Positions 1-8,786 of a stretch of DNA of 35,139 nucleotides are shown piece after piece (the first letter of the stretch is position 1; every line of letters starts with the position of its first letter). Source of the DNA: an uncultured Bacteroidia bacterium (GTDB taxonomy: Bacteria > Bacteroidota > Bacteroidia > Bacteroidales > Prolixibacteraceae); contig CAIVGL010000106.1 of NCBI GenBank assembly GCA_903905505.1, positions 1 through 35,139 of the forward strand, given 5' to 3'. The notes beneath the pieces are model-generated. The model did not search any database. It saw only the letters and a list, made by a program, of their open reading frames with translations, and had not been told where the DNA came from. A program made the position numbers and the translations under genes.

Positions 1-438
1 CAATTATTAACTCCACAAAAACTTTAATCAACCTTTTTTAAAGGAAAAATGCTTTTCATGAAATTGTAGAACGATAATCTTTTTATCTTGCCTTCATACG
101 ATCCTAAAATCGTGGTGCAAATGTAAAAGGTTTTTCAACACTCCATTCACTAAAAACGAAAAAAAAATAAAAAATATTCTACCTGAAATAATCAGCTATC
201 ATACAAATAGATACAACGACCAAGAAGATCTGAAAACAGCATAAAACTTCAGCAAACAAAGAATTTATCAACAAAAAAAGCAACTCAAAACGCTTGAAAT
301 CGTCAAGAACAGTAAAAACCTGATATAAATCACAATTGTCAAACAGGCAACAAAATCAGAAAAATAGCATCCATACTGGTCATGATGTAATATAATTCCT
401 AATTATGCTATTTTTACATCTTATAAAATCTATAAAAA
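1..438. other. Intergenic region at left edge, no gene seen
   Basis: This AT-rich stretch has no convincing reading frame on either strand. The longest ATG-started frame pointing left starts at about 59 and stops after 11 codons. The only signals seen are a minus-strand promoter-like box at 118-125 and the upstream region of the GTG-started glycosyltransferase at 439. It probably separates that gene from a divergent gene beyond the left edge. Confidence 0.6.
118..125 (-). promoter_or_regulatory. Bacteroidota-type -7 box facing out of the window
   Basis: Read on the minus strand this is TACATTTG, a perfect match to the Bacteroidota -7 consensus TAnnTTTG. No good -33 TTG is found at the expected spacing, so support comes from one element only. 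It would start a transcript near 110 that leaves the window at position 1, giving a leader of at least about 110 nt with no obvious coding start inside the window. Confidence 0.35.
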
Positions 439-1191
439 GTGTCTGATTGCATCGTACTAATTCCTACGTATAACGAGAAAGAGAATATCTCTCAGATAAT
501 ACTCAAAGTATTATCTCTGGAGGGAAATTTCAATATTCTAATTATAGATGACAACTCACCTGACGGGACAGCTGCAATTGTAAATGATCTAAAAGCACTA
601 CACCCGGATAGATTACATCTTATTTCAAGAAAGGGGAAGCTGGGCTTAGGCACAGCCTATTTAGCAGGGTTCGAATGGGCACTTGCAAACAACTACACCT
701 ATATCTTTGAGATGGATGCCGATTTTTCGCACGACCCGAATGATCTCATTCGACTTAAAGAGGCTTGCGAAAACCAAGGTGCTGACTTAGCCATAGGATC
801 TCGTTATATATCGGGAATCAACGTTATAAACTGGCCATTAGAAAGAGTTCTAATGTCATATTTTGCATCGGTATACGTCAGAAAGGTAACCGGGATGAAG
901 ATTATGGACACTACAGCTGGGTTTATCTGTTATAAAAATACAGTTTTAGAAAAAATAGGAATAGAGAATATTAGGATGAAAGGATATGGCTTTCAGATCG
1001 AGATGAAATTTAAGACATGGAAGCATGGATTTAAGATCGTAGAGGTCCCCATCATATTTACAGACCGCAAAGACGGCGTGTCAAAGATGTCTGGAGGGAT
1101 TTTCGGAGAGGCATTTAAAGGGGTGATCTGGATGAAATTGAAAAGTTATTTTACGAAATACCCAAAAATTAGCAATACAACTAACCAGTAA
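439..1191 (+). CDS. Polyprenol/dolichol-phosphate mannosyltransferase-type GT2 glycosyltransferase
   Basis: A family 2 glycosyltransferase of 250 residues. It is of the kind that moves mannose (or another hexose) from a nucleotide sugar to a polyprenyl phosphate on the inner face of the cytoplasmic membrane. The N-terminus has the GT-A opening IPTYNE (residues 8-13), then DDNSPDGT (37-44) and the metal-binding DAD (93-95) followed by FSHDP. The second half has the typical SRY...TTAGF region of DPM1-like enzymes. No transmembrane or GtrA segment follows, so this is the short, peripheral form. The start is GTG at 439, placed directly before the conserved strand; no in-frame ATG fits. It precedes pyrC by 138 bp on the same strand. 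Family assignment is firm; sugar specificity is inferred. Confidence 0.88.
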   Translation: MSDCIVLIPTYNEKENISQIILKVLSLEGNFNILIIDDNSPDGTAAIVNDLKALHPDRLHLISRKGKLGLGTAYLAGFEWALANNYTYIFEMDADFSHDPNDLIRLKEACENQGADLAIGSRYISGINVINWPLERVLMSYFASVYVRKVTGMKIMDTTAGFICYKNTVLEKIGIENIRMKGYGFQIEMKFKTWKHGFKIVEVPIIFTDRKDGVSKMSGGIFGEAFKGVIWMKLKSYFTKYPKISNTTNQ

Positions 1192-1329
1192 TAACCTCCC
1201 TTGAAATCGACTTTTCGTTTTATAAGATAAAAACTACAGCACAAAACGATTCTGATTCACTAATTTTATTTAATTTCACTTAACCAAAGGGCAACCTTGA
1301 GTAAATAACCTAAACAAGAGATATTCAAT

Positions 1330-2700
1330 ATGAGAGACATCGTCATCAAAGATGCCAGAGTTGTAAATGAAGGTAAAACATTAAGAGACACCAGTATTCT
1401 TATCCGCAATGGGGTCATAGAAAAGATATTCAGAGATGAAGTACCAGCAAATATTCTTGCTCAAGCCGATGTCATAGATGCGGGAGGAAAACTGCTGTTA
1501 CCAGGAGTTATTGACGACCAGGTTCACTTTAGAGACCCTGGACTTACTCACAAAGGAGATATAGAAACCGAGTCGCGTGCTGCAATTGCAGGCGGTATCA
1601 CGACCTTCATGGAGATGCCAAATACGATTCCTCAAGCCACAACACAAGAACTATTAGAACAAAAATACACCAGAGCCTCTCAAGTATCATTGGCTAATTA
1701 TTCGTTTTATATTGGCGCAACAAATGACAACCTAGATGAATTATTAAAAACAAATCCATCTAATGTCTGCGGAATAAAGGTCTTTATGGGATCCTCAACA
1801 GGCGATATGTTAGTTGATAACGTAGACACTCTTTCGGCACTTTTCTCCAAATCGAAAATGCTTATTGCAACCCACTGTGAAGACGAGCAGATCATACAAG
1901 CCAACATTGCATTAGCGAAAGAGAAGTATGGTGAAGAGGTTCCAATTAGTGAACACCCGAAGATCAGAGATACTAGCGCCTGTTTTAAATCCACTTCAAA
2001 AGCCGTTGAATTAGCGAAAAAATATGGAACTAGACTCCACGTTCTTCACCTCTCAACGGCTGGAGAGATTGCCTTATTTGAGGCGGGGCCTGTGAAAAAT
2101 AAAAAGATTACCAATGAAGCATGTGTGCATCACCTTTGGTTTTCTGACTCAGACTACGAAAGACTAGGGACTCATATCAAATGGAATCCAGCGATTAAAT
2201 CAGCCAACGACCGATTGGCCATAATGAAAGGGATCAATGAGAACCGAATTGATGTCATTGCGACCGATCATGCCCCTCATACCTTGGAAGAAAAAAATCA
2301 AACCTATTTTAAGGCTCCATCTGGAGGTCCTTTAGTTCAACATTCGCTGATAGCGATGCTTGAACTGAGTCGCCAAGGGAAAATATCCATCGAGAAAGTA
2401 GTTGAAAAGATGTGCCATGCACCCGCCGATTTATTTGGCATCGAAAAAAGAGGATATATTAGAAAAGGATACAAGGCTGATTTAGTATTAGTTGACGCTG
2501 CAAGATGGACTGTCTCAAAGGAAAATATCCTTTCGAAATGTGGCTGGTCACCATTCGAAGGAGAGTCATTCTACTACTTCGTAAATCAGACATTCGTAAA
2601 TGGAAACCTTGTTTATGAAAACAACAATCCAAAAGCTATTGGAACATTCCATGAATCTACGAAAGGTGAAAGAATTACATTCAATCGAAACCAGTCGTAG
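1330..2700 (+). CDS. pyrC: Dihydroorotase
   Basis: A 456-residue amidohydrolase that closes carbamoyl-aspartate to dihydroorotate in de novo pyrimidine synthesis. Landmarks are DDQVHFRDPG (62-71), the lysine expected to be carboxylated in the KVFMGSS segment (K150), the metal histidines in THCEDE (H182) and LHVLHLS (H237/H240), and the catalytic aspartate in ATDHAPH (D313). The first metal-site motif reads QxH rather than the classic HxH (Q64, H66). I recall this variant from Bacteroidota dihydroorotases, so the protein is probably active. The length fits the class I bacterial family (about 420-450). The ATG at 1330 precedes the usual short beta-sandwich N-terminus. Its last 50 bp overlap the start of the lipoprotein gene downstream. 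Confidence 0.93.
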   Translation: MRDIVIKDARVVNEGKTLRDTSILIRNGVIEKIFRDEVPANILAQADVIDAGGKLLLPGVIDDQVHFRDPGLTHKGDIETESRAAIAGGITTFMEMPNTIPQATTQELLEQKYTRASQVSLANYSFYIGATNDNLDELLKTNPSNVCGIKVFMGSSTGDMLVDNVDTLSALFSKSKMLIATHCEDEQIIQANIALAKEKYGEEVPISEHPKIRDTSACFKSTSKAVELAKKYGTRLHVLHLSTAGEIALFEAGPVKNKKITNEACVHHLWFSDSDYERLGTHIKWNPAIKSANDRLAIMKGINENRIDVIATDHAPHTLEEKNQTYFKAPSGGPLVQHSLIAMLELSRQGKISIEKVVEKMCHAPADLFGIEKRGYIRKGYKADLVLVDAARWTVSKENILSKCGWSPFEGESFYYFVNQTFVNGNLVYENNNPKAIGTFHESTKGERITFNRNQS

Positions 2701-3157
2701 ATTACTAATTGGAATTATTGCACTTGCCCTTTTTATAGCCTGTAATCAACCAAAAACGGAAGATAACCAGACTACTTTTGGGAAAATAACATCCGACTCC
2801 TATCTCGTTGCACAAGACTCAACAGATAGCTGGGGGCAAGAATGTCTGGCAGATTTTAAACGCAACGCCTTAATAGAAGAAGTTTTTACCCTGGTCTATG
2901 CGGGGAAATTGGCTCCTATCGATTACTTCACTGGAGAACCAATAAAAATATCCTCTTTGAAGCAGATGGAGGCCGAAAAAATCTTCACACGGAAAGATAT
3001 TACAAAGATTCAATTTGAAGAATCGTGGGGATGGAACAAAACGACCAATGCATTTCAAAAGCAAATCATCTCGATGACTTTAGCCTATGAGGTATATAAT
3101 GTTGAAGGGAAATCGAGAGGTCAAAAACCGATATTCAAACTGATTTTTAAAAAATAA
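2651..3157 (+). CDS. Lipoprotein with GldN/PorN-like C-terminal region
   Basis: A predicted lipoprotein of 168 residues. The chosen ATG at 2651 gives a basic n-region, a hydrophobic stretch and the lipobox FIAC, and overlaps the end of pyrC by 50 bp in another frame. A GTG at 2666 would also leave a workable signal. An in-frame ATG at 2600 lies deep in pyrC and adds no signal features. The rest resembles half of a GldN/PorN-type domain: a helix (EEVFTLVYAGKLAPIDY), a DITKIQFEESWGWNK stretch, then alternating strands ending in KPIFKLIFKK. GldN/PorN are periplasmic parts of the type IX secretion ring, but normal GldN is about twice as long. The resemblance is by eye only; safe wording is lipoprotein of unknown function. 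The gene ends 4 bp before the convergent aspartate kinase gene. Confidence 0.7.
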   Translation: MNLRKVKELHSIETSRRLLIGIIALALFIACNQPKTEDNQTTFGKITSDSYLVAQDSTDSWGQECLADFKRNALIEEVFTLVYAGKLAPIDYFTGEPIKISSLKQMEAEKIFTRKDITKIQFEESWGWNKTTNAFQKQIISMTLAYEVYNVEGKSRGQKPIFKLIFKK

Positions 3158-3161
3158 TCAC

Positions 3162-4418
3162 CTACCGCATTAAAAATCGCGCCGCTGTTCTAGTTCGCTG
3201 CGAGACATAAACCACCCTATCTTTGGTCATTGAAGCGATCACTTCATCGGTATAGTAACGAATCGTCAACAGCTCTAAACCCTCATTATAACGGACAACA
3301 AAACGTTCTTTTAGCTGTGTGATAAAATCATCAAACCCATTCTCAGGCCTTTCTAGCGCGACAGAGAAATTCATCGCAGACTGTTGAACAAGATCAACCT
3401 TAATGCGGGTAGTTGAAAGAAGTCGATAAAAATCACTAATACTATCCTCAGCAATAAACGAGAAGTCAAGGGGCGAAATAGTTACCAAGACAAGATTCTC
3501 CTTCGAGATAAACACCGGAACATAATTCATCACATGGTCAATCTTGCAGATCACAGAACCTTCTAGCTCTGGAGCTAAAAACGACTTAACATAAAGCGGG
3601 ATATTTTTTTCTACAAGTGGCTTCATCGTCTTCGGATGAATGACCTTAGCGCCATAGTAAGTCATTTCCGCGGCTTCACGATAGGACAAAGTCTCTAATT
3701 TCTGTGTCTGCTCAAACCGATTTGGATCGGCATTCATAATGCCAGGCACATCCTTCCATACCGTAACACTTTCCGCATCTAACATATTCGCAAGAATCGC
3801 AGCTGTATAATCAGATCCTTCTCGTCCCAAAGTAGTCGTCTGCGCACTTAATGTTGAACCAATAAAACCCTGCGTTAAGTAAATCCTTTGCTGATTAAAG
3901 TCAACTTGTTTCTTTAATAATTCGGAAGAAATAGCCCACTTTACATTAGCCTCACGCCAAGTAGAATCAGTTCGAATGACTTGTCGGATATCTAACCAGG
4001 CGTTTTTAATACCGATTAAATTCAAATAAGCACTCACTATTTTAGTTGATAAGATCTCACCTAACGAGACAATTTGATCATACTCGAAATCGTAATCCAA
4101 AGAAGGGGGAGCACTTAATCGCAGAGCTAGATTGTCCAGCATCATACTAATTTCCAGGTCTATAACTAGCGAATGACCTTGAAATAGAGTCTCTATTAGT
4201 GTGCCGTGAGACTTCCGGACTAGGTCAATTTTAGTGCGAACACCCTCCTTGTCTTCAATAAAATAAAAATGAGCCAACTCTTCGAGAGCATTCGTTGTTT
4301 TTCCCATTGCAGAAATAACCACAACCAGTTTACCGGAATAACTGCTAATAATTTTTGCAACATTACGAACCCCAGCAGCATCCTTAACGGAAGCTCCTCC
4401 GAACTTATAAACTCTCAT
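3162..4418 (-). CDS. lysC: Aspartate kinase (monofunctional)
   Basis: A 418-residue aspartokinase making aspartyl phosphate, the first step to lysine/DAP, threonine and methionine. The N-terminal kinase opening is YKFGGASVKD (4-13). The substrate and nucleotide region has TTTLGREGSDYTAA followed by VWKDVPGIMNADP. The C-terminal 120 or so residues (from about YVPVFISKENLVLVTI) have the alternating pattern of paired ACT domains, which in this family usually mediate feedback by lysine or threonine. No homoserine dehydrogenase part is fused, unlike ThrA. It is divergent from dapL, so two lysine/DAP pathway genes share a 251-bp upstream region. No -7 consensus was found on its side. The symbol lysC is by function; isozyme identity cannot be read from sequence. 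Confidence 0.92.
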   Translation of the reverse strand: MRVYKFGGASVKDAAGVRNVAKIISSYSGKLVVVISAMGKTTNALEELAHFYFIEDKEGVRTKIDLVRKSHGTLIETLFQGHSLVIDLEISMMLDNLALRLSAPPSLDYDFEYDQIVSLGEILSTKIVSAYLNLIGIKNAWLDIRQVIRTDSTWREANVKWAISSELLKKQVDFNQQRIYLTQGFIGSTLSAQTTTLGREGSDYTAAILANMLDAESVTVWKDVPGIMNADPNRFEQTQKLETLSYREAAEMTYYGAKVIHPKTMKPLVEKNIPLYVKSFLAPELEGSVICKIDHVMNYVPVFISKENLVLVTISPLDFSFIAEDSISDFYRLLSTTRIKVDLVQQSAMNFSVALERPENGFDDFITQLKERFVVRYNEGLELLTIRYYTDEVIASMTKDRVVYVSQRTRTAARFLMR

Positions 4419-4607
4419 AGTCTTCAGATTTATTATTCTACAATGACTAGGTGAAATTAAAAAATCATATGCAATAATAAAGGAATAAGTAAATAAATTT
4501 CACCCATATTAAGTACAAATAACAATAGGTTTAGATACTTGTTCCATCAGGTCACCAGCAATAGCTAAAGTCCCAGTCTATAACCGATGAGTCCAAGATA
4601 TATTTTG

Positions 4608-4615
4608 TATCTTTG
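4608..4615 (+). promoter_or_regulatory. Promoter -7 box for dapL
   Basis: TATCTTTG matches the Bacteroidota -7 consensus TAnnTTTG exactly and lies 54 bp before the dapL ATG, implying a leader of about 48 nt. There is no clear TTG at -33. A six-base inverted repeat, TGAGTC at 4588 and GACTCA at 4618, happens to flank the box. Confidence 0.5.
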
Positions 4616-4669
4616 TTGACTCAGAACGGGAATTAAAAGATTACAAACAACACTATTACAATTTATTAC

Positions 4670-5902
4670 ATGGCACTTATTAATGAAAACTACCTGAAAT
4701 TAAAAGCAGGATATTTATTCCCTGAGATTGGACGCAGGGTAAGAGAGTTTGCAGCAGCGAATCCAGATAAAGCAATTATCCGGATGGGAATTGGCGATGT
4801 CACACAGCCCTTATCGCCTGCGATATTAAAAGCCTTTCACGATGGCGTTGAAGAGATGGGGAACAAGGACACATTTAAAGGATATGGACCAGAGCAAGGC
4901 TATGACTTTTTGCGTGAAGCTATTGCCTTAAATGACTATCAGAATCGTGGTGTTGCCATCTCTGCCGATGAGATTTTTGTCTCAGACGGTTCGAAATGTG
5001 ATACCGGAAACATCCAAGAGATCTTTGGGAATGAGAATATCATTGCGATCTGTGATCCAGTATACCCTGTCTATGCTGATACCACAGTCATGTCTGGAAA
5101 AACAGGTATCTGCCAAGAGAATGGTTATTTCGACAACATCGTTTATATGCCCTGCAACGAAAAGAATGGCTTCACACCCGAACTGCCATCGCAAAGGCCT
5201 GACTTAATATTTCTTTGTTTTCCAAACAATCCTACAGGTACCGTTGCGAGCAAAGAGATCCTAAAACAATGGGTTGACTATGCTATCGCCAACAAAAGTA
5301 TTATCCTATACGATGCAGCCTACGAGGCTTATATTACCGAAGATTCAATCCCGCACAGCATCTTCGAAATCGAAGGGGCGAAGCAAGTGGCCATTGAGTT
5401 TAGAAGTTTCTCTAAGACTGCTGGTTTTACAGGCACACGCTGTGCATTTACGGTGATTCCCAATGAGCTAATGGCCTATGATCGTCAAGGGAACCAAGTG
5501 GCAGTTAAACCACTTTGGATGCGTCGTCATACCACTAAATTTAATGGCGTCTCCTACCCCGTTCAAAAAGCTGCCGCAGCAGTTTATTCAGACCAAGGAA
5601 AAAAAGAGGTTAAAGAACTGATTAACTATTATTTAGAAAATGCAAAAATCATCCGCGAGAGTTTAGCTCAATTAGGATATACTGTATTTGGCGGCATCAA
5701 TGCACCTTATGTATGGGTCAAGACGAAAAACAACCTTACCTCATGGGACTTCTTCGACAAGCTGCTTAATGAAGCAAATTTAGTTGGCACACCTGGATCG
5801 GGATTTGGTCCATCGGGAGAGGGATATTTTCGGTTTTCGGCTTTTGCCAACCGAGAAGATGTTCTTCAGGCTATGGAGAGGGTTAAAAATCTGAACTATT
5901 AA
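4670..5902 (+). CDS. dapL: LL-diaminopimelate aminotransferase
   Basis: A 410-residue class I/II PLP aminotransferase that converts tetrahydrodipicolinate directly to LL-diaminopimelate, bypassing the DapD/C/E steps. Diagnostic features are the N-terminus with [14 protein letters not shown], the [10 protein letters not shown] segment, the PLP-contact asparagine in FPNNPTG (N187), the aspartate and tyrosine of YDAAYEAY (D215, Y218), and the Schiff-base lysine in [10 protein letters not shown] (K249). A substrate-carboxylate arginine is present in YFRFSAF near the C-terminus. The length equals the family norm. It is divergent from aspartate kinase, consistent with shared demand for DAP (cell wall) and lysine. 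A TAnnTTTG promoter box lies just upstream. Confidence 0.96.
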   Translation: MALINENYLKLKAGYLFPEIGRRVREFAAANPDKAIIRMGIGDVTQPLSPAILKAFHDGVEEMGNKDTFKGYGPEQGYDFLREAIALNDYQNRGVAISADEIFVSDGSKCDTGNIQEIFGNENIIAICDPVYPVYADTTVMSGKTGICQENGYFDNIVYMPCNEKNGFTPELPSQRPDLIFLCFPNNPTGTVASKEILKQWVDYAIANKSIILYDAAYEAYITEDSIPHSIFEIEGAKQVAIEFRSFSKTAGFTGTRCAFTVIPNELMAYDRQGNQVAVKPLWMRRHTTKFNGVSYPVQKAAAAVYSDQGKKEVKELINYYLENAKIIRESLAQLGYTVFGGINAPYVWVKTKNNLTSWDFFDKLLNEANLVGTPGSGFGPSGEGYFRFSAFANREDVLQAMERVKNLNY

Positions 5903-6004
5903 CTCTGCGCCTTTAAACGCGAATTAAATTACTGGACAACAAAAGAATAACTTACAAGAGAATTAGGTACGATACGTCACATTCGTTTTGGAAAAACCAT
6001 CTAA

Positions 6005-6781
6005 ATGACAAAAAATAATCTTCTATTCGCTGCATTACTTTTTTTCATGCTTGGGTTTAGCGAATCGGCTAAATGTCAATTATTTTTCCCTGAAGACATG
6101 ATCAATGTTAAAGGGCAAATTGTTGACGAAGCCAGCAAGGAAGGGATCGGCTATGTTCAGGTTTTAATCATGCGCATTCGTGGAGGAACCATGACTGATG
6201 CGACAGGGAAATTCTCTATTCAAGCCGACCCAATGGACACCATCACGTTTAAGTCGTTGAATTACAAAGACAAAAGAGTTCCTGTAAGCGAAATTGTTCA
6301 GAACGAGAATGGAACTGCCATAATCACCCTCTCCTCTGCGCGAATTTTATTGAATCCAGTCGAAGTTCAAGGATCTGGACCTAAGGTTAATATGCATGGT
6401 ATTCCGGTTGGCAAATCGGTAAATGTACCGGTGGAATTAAGAAGTGATTATTTTGCTTCAAAGCCAAAAGTACTTGCTGCGCTATCGAATCCACTGTCCT
6501 ACGTGTCGTATTACTTAAGTAAGGATGAGAAGGAAAAGCGAACAGCATTAACGGCTATTCACTCAGAAAAAGATTGGCAAATTCTCTCTTTGGTGTATAA
6601 CAAAGATGTAATTCAAAAGGTTTCAGGGTATAATGGTGAAGCGCTGGAGGATTTTATGCTCTATTGCAATGCGTTTAACGCCTTACCAATTAATGCCAAT
6701 ACTTATGATGTAGAAACAAGAATACGAGAATTGCTCGTTGAATACATCGCCAAACAAACGAAGGCTAAATCATCGAAATAG
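6005..6781 (+). CDS. Exported CarboxypepD_reg-like protein of unknown function
   Basis: A 258-residue exported protein. A signal peptide covers about residues 1-25 (hydrophobic LLFAALLFFMLGF, ending near AKCQ). Residues about 35-115 form a carboxypeptidase regulatory-like beta-sandwich: VKGQIVDEASKEGIGYVQVLI, then GTMTDATGKFSIQ and the ITFKSLNY strand, the fold that starts many TonB-dependent receptors. The rest (about 115-258) is a Bacteroidota-type tail with SKDEKEKRTAL and a helical LEDFMLYCNAFNAL. No barrel, TonB box or catalytic motif is seen, so it is probably a periplasmic or outer-membrane-associated accessory protein. Its stop codon shares one base with the GTG start of the next gene, so the two are probably translated together although their functions look unrelated. 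Confidence 0.8.
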   Translation: MTKNNLLFAALLFFMLGFSESAKCQLFFPEDMINVKGQIVDEASKEGIGYVQVLIMRIRGGTMTDATGKFSIQADPMDTITFKSLNYKDKRVPVSEIVQNENGTAIITLSSARILLNPVEVQGSGPKVNMHGIPVGKSVNVPVELRSDYFASKPKVLAALSNPLSYVSYYLSKDEKEKRTALTAIHSEKDWQILSLVYNKDVIQKVSGYNGEALEDFMLYCNAFNALPINANTYDVETRIRELLVEYIAKQTKAKSSK

Positions 6782-7725
6782 TGAATCTGCCCAGCTATTC
6801 TGACGTGGTCAAGGCTCATCAACTCATTGGTGATTTTATTCATAAGACTCCAATAATGACCAGTTCGGCCATCAACAAACTTATTGGAGCAGAGTTATTT
6901 TTCAAGTGCGAGAACCTTCAAAAGACAGGGGCATTTAAATTCCGTGGGGCATGCAATGCCGTTTTTTCGTTGTCGGAAGAGGAAGCAAAACGTGGCGTTG
7001 GCACTCACTCGTCGGGTAATCATGCCGCAGCACTTGCCTATGCAGCTTCGCGAAGAGGAATAAAGGCCCACTTAGTGATGCCCTCCAATTCATCAGAAAT
7101 AAAAAAGAGAGCAGCTGCTGGCTATGGTGGACTAATCACGTACTGCGAACCGACGCTTGAAGCGAGGGAAAAGACCTTGGCCGAAGTTGTCGCACAAACT
7201 GGTGTTACTCCTGTTCATCCGTATAATAACTTCAAGGTAATTGCGGGTCAAGGAACTGCTGCAAAGGAGTTATTAGAGTCGCTTCCAGATCTAGATGCAG
7301 TAATCTGTCCTGTAGGAGGAGGAGGATTGCTTGCAGGGACCGCTCTGTCGACAAAGGCACTATCAAAGCATTGTCAAGTAATAGCTGCTGAGCCCAAGAA
7401 TGCTGACGATGCCTATCAATCCTTTCAGGCAGGTTATCTTATTCCTTCTAATAATCCGAAAACAATTGCCGACGGCTTGCTAACCTCTTTAGGAGAGCCT
7501 AACTTTGAAATAATCAGGGAGAAAGTTGATCAGATCATAACGGTTTCTGAAGAGTCGATCGTGGTAGCGATGAGAATGGTCTGGGAACGGATGAAGCTCA
7601 TTATTGAGCCCTCTGCTGCAGTAACGCTGGCTGTTCTATTGGAAAACAAAGCAGATTTCAAAAATCTCAGAATTGGTCTAATACTCTCGGGCGGCAATGT
7701 AGATCTAACAAAACTCCCATTCTAA
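6781..7725 (+). CDS. Threonine dehydratase / serine racemase-type PLP enzyme
   Basis: A 314-residue fold-type II PLP enzyme that deaminates threonine or serine, or racemises serine. The Schiff-base lysine is in KTGAFKFRGA (K53). SSGNHAAALAYAA is the asparagine loop that contacts the cofactor, the glycine loop is VGGGGLLAG, and SGGNVDL near the end contacts the pyridine. There is no C-terminal ACT/regulatory domain, so it is the short catabolic/racemase type rather than the isoleucine-feedback IlvA. The start is GTG at 6781, sharing one base with the upstream stop (TAGTG). ruvC follows after 97 bp. The exact substrate cannot be chosen from sequence. Confidence 0.88.
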   Translation: MNLPSYSDVVKAHQLIGDFIHKTPIMTSSAINKLIGAELFFKCENLQKTGAFKFRGACNAVFSLSEEEAKRGVGTHSSGNHAAALAYAASRRGIKAHLVMPSNSSEIKKRAAAGYGGLITYCEPTLEAREKTLAEVVAQTGVTPVHPYNNFKVIAGQGTAAKELLESLPDLDAVICPVGGGGLLAGTALSTKALSKHCQVIAAEPKNADDAYQSFQAGYLIPSNNPKTIADGLLTSLGEPNFEIIREKVDQIITVSEESIVVAMRMVWERMKLIIEPSAAVTLAVLLENKADFKNLRIGLILSGGNVDLTKLPF

Positions 7726-7822
7726 GTAGATCTCAAACGAAACAGTAGGGTTATAAGCTTGTTCTTTTTAGAATTAACTTGCCTAGATAAAATTTTCAAC
7801 TAAATTTGAAAAAAAAGCACCA

Positions 7823-8374
7823 TTGGAGATCAATAAAACGATATTAGGAATAGACCCAGGGACCAATATTATGGGCTACGGAGTGCTTAAAATCACAAAA
7901 AATAAAGCTCAAGTAATTGCTATGGGGGTTATCAAGACCTCTGGATTTACTGGGCACTATGAGAAATTAAGTCACATATTTACTCGCGTCTTGTATTTAG
8001 TTGATGAATACAAACCTGATGAGACAGCGCTTGAGGCTCCCTTCTTTGGCAAGAATGTTCAATCGATGTTAAAGTTAGGTCGAGCTCAAGGGGTTGCGAT
8101 GGCCGCTTCTCTCTACCGAGATGTTCCAATCTTTGAGTATGCTCCACTAAGAATCAAACAAGCAATAACAGGAAATGGCTCTGCTACGAAAGAGCAAGTT
8201 GCCTACTTTTTAAAACAAATGTTCAACATTGAGATTTTACCAAATGACTTAGATGCCACTGATGGTCTTGCGACAGCTGTCTGTCATTTTCTTCAATTGA
8301 AAAGCCCAACATCTGGAGGGAAGATAAAAAACTGGGAAGAGTTTGTTCGAAAAAATCCCGACCGGGTGAAGTAG
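7823..8374 (+). CDS. ruvC: Crossover junction endodeoxyribonuclease RuvC
   Basis: A 183-residue Holliday junction resolvase acting as a dimer after RuvAB branch migration. The four acidic catalytic residues sit at D11 (GIDPG), E71 (LEAPF), D144 and D147 (DLDATDG). Their spacing matches E. coli RuvC (7, 66, 138, 141), so the enzyme should be active. The start is TTG at 7823, immediately before the first conserved strand; no ATG is available close by. The gene ends one base before the convergent HIT gene. Confidence 0.95.
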   Translation: MEINKTILGIDPGTNIMGYGVLKITKNKAQVIAMGVIKTSGFTGHYEKLSHIFTRVLYLVDEYKPDETALEAPFFGKNVQSMLKLGRAQGVAMAASLYRDVPIFEYAPLRIKQAITGNGSATKEQVAYFLKQMFNIEILPNDLDATDGLATAVCHFLQLKSPTSGGKIKNWEEFVRKNPDRVK

Positions 8375-8375
8375 A

Positions 8376-8768
8376 TCAAAACTGAGACACCACAGAAGAG
8401 GCTATAGCCCCAAACTCTTCAGCAGTAAAAGTCAATTTAGGTTTTGAAAAGTCAATATCCCGCTCACTATTCAACGGAATAAGGTGGATATGTGCATGAG
8501 GTACTTCTAGTCCTAATACAGCCACCCCAATTCGCTTGCAGGGTAATGCTTTCTCCATAGCCACTGCCACCTTCTTTGCAAATAGGATAAGACCTGATAA
8601 ATCAGCATCTGCAAGGTCAAAAATATAATCTGTTTCTTGTTTGGGAATAACTAACACATGCCCTTTTGCGACAGGGAAAATATCAAGAAAGGCAAGGTAA
8701 TTCTCATCTTCTAAAACCTTATAGCAAGGTATTTCTCCTTTAGCAATTTTCGAGAAAATAGTCGACAT
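8376..8768 (-). CDS. HIT family (histidine triad, HinT-like) hydrolase
   Basis: A 130-residue histidine triad protein. The family splits nucleoside phosphoramidates and similar substrates through a nucleotidyl-histidine intermediate. Visible features are the N-terminal IFSKIAKGEIPCYKVLE opening, the GHVLVIPK strand, and the triad HAHIHLIP with H91, H93 and H95. Length is that of a single-domain HinT. It lies 18 bp downstream of greA on the same strand, so the two probably form an operon; I recall greA-HIT as a common Bacteroidota pairing. Confidence 0.93.
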   Translation of the reverse strand: MSTIFSKIAKGEIPCYKVLEDENYLAFLDIFPVAKGHVLVIPKQETDYIFDLADADLSGLILFAKKVAVAMEKALPCKRIGVAVLGLEVPHAHIHLIPLNSERDIDFSKPKLTFTAEEFGAIASSVVSQF

Positions 8769-8786
8769 GGAGATAATTTTCGAGTT

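Noticed and set aside
24-59. 11-codon leader peptide on the minus strand
   Set aside because: Short frame with no ribosome site, no run of a regulatory amino acid and no known downstream gene.
4588-4623. TGAGTC/GACTCA inverted repeat around the dapL -7 box as an operator
   Set aside because: The arms are only six bases with no extension on either side; a pair like this is expected by chance in a 250-bp region.
4419-4669. Lysine riboswitch between lysC and dapL
   Set aside because: No multi-helix pattern or conserved core is visible, and the class is not typical of this phylum.
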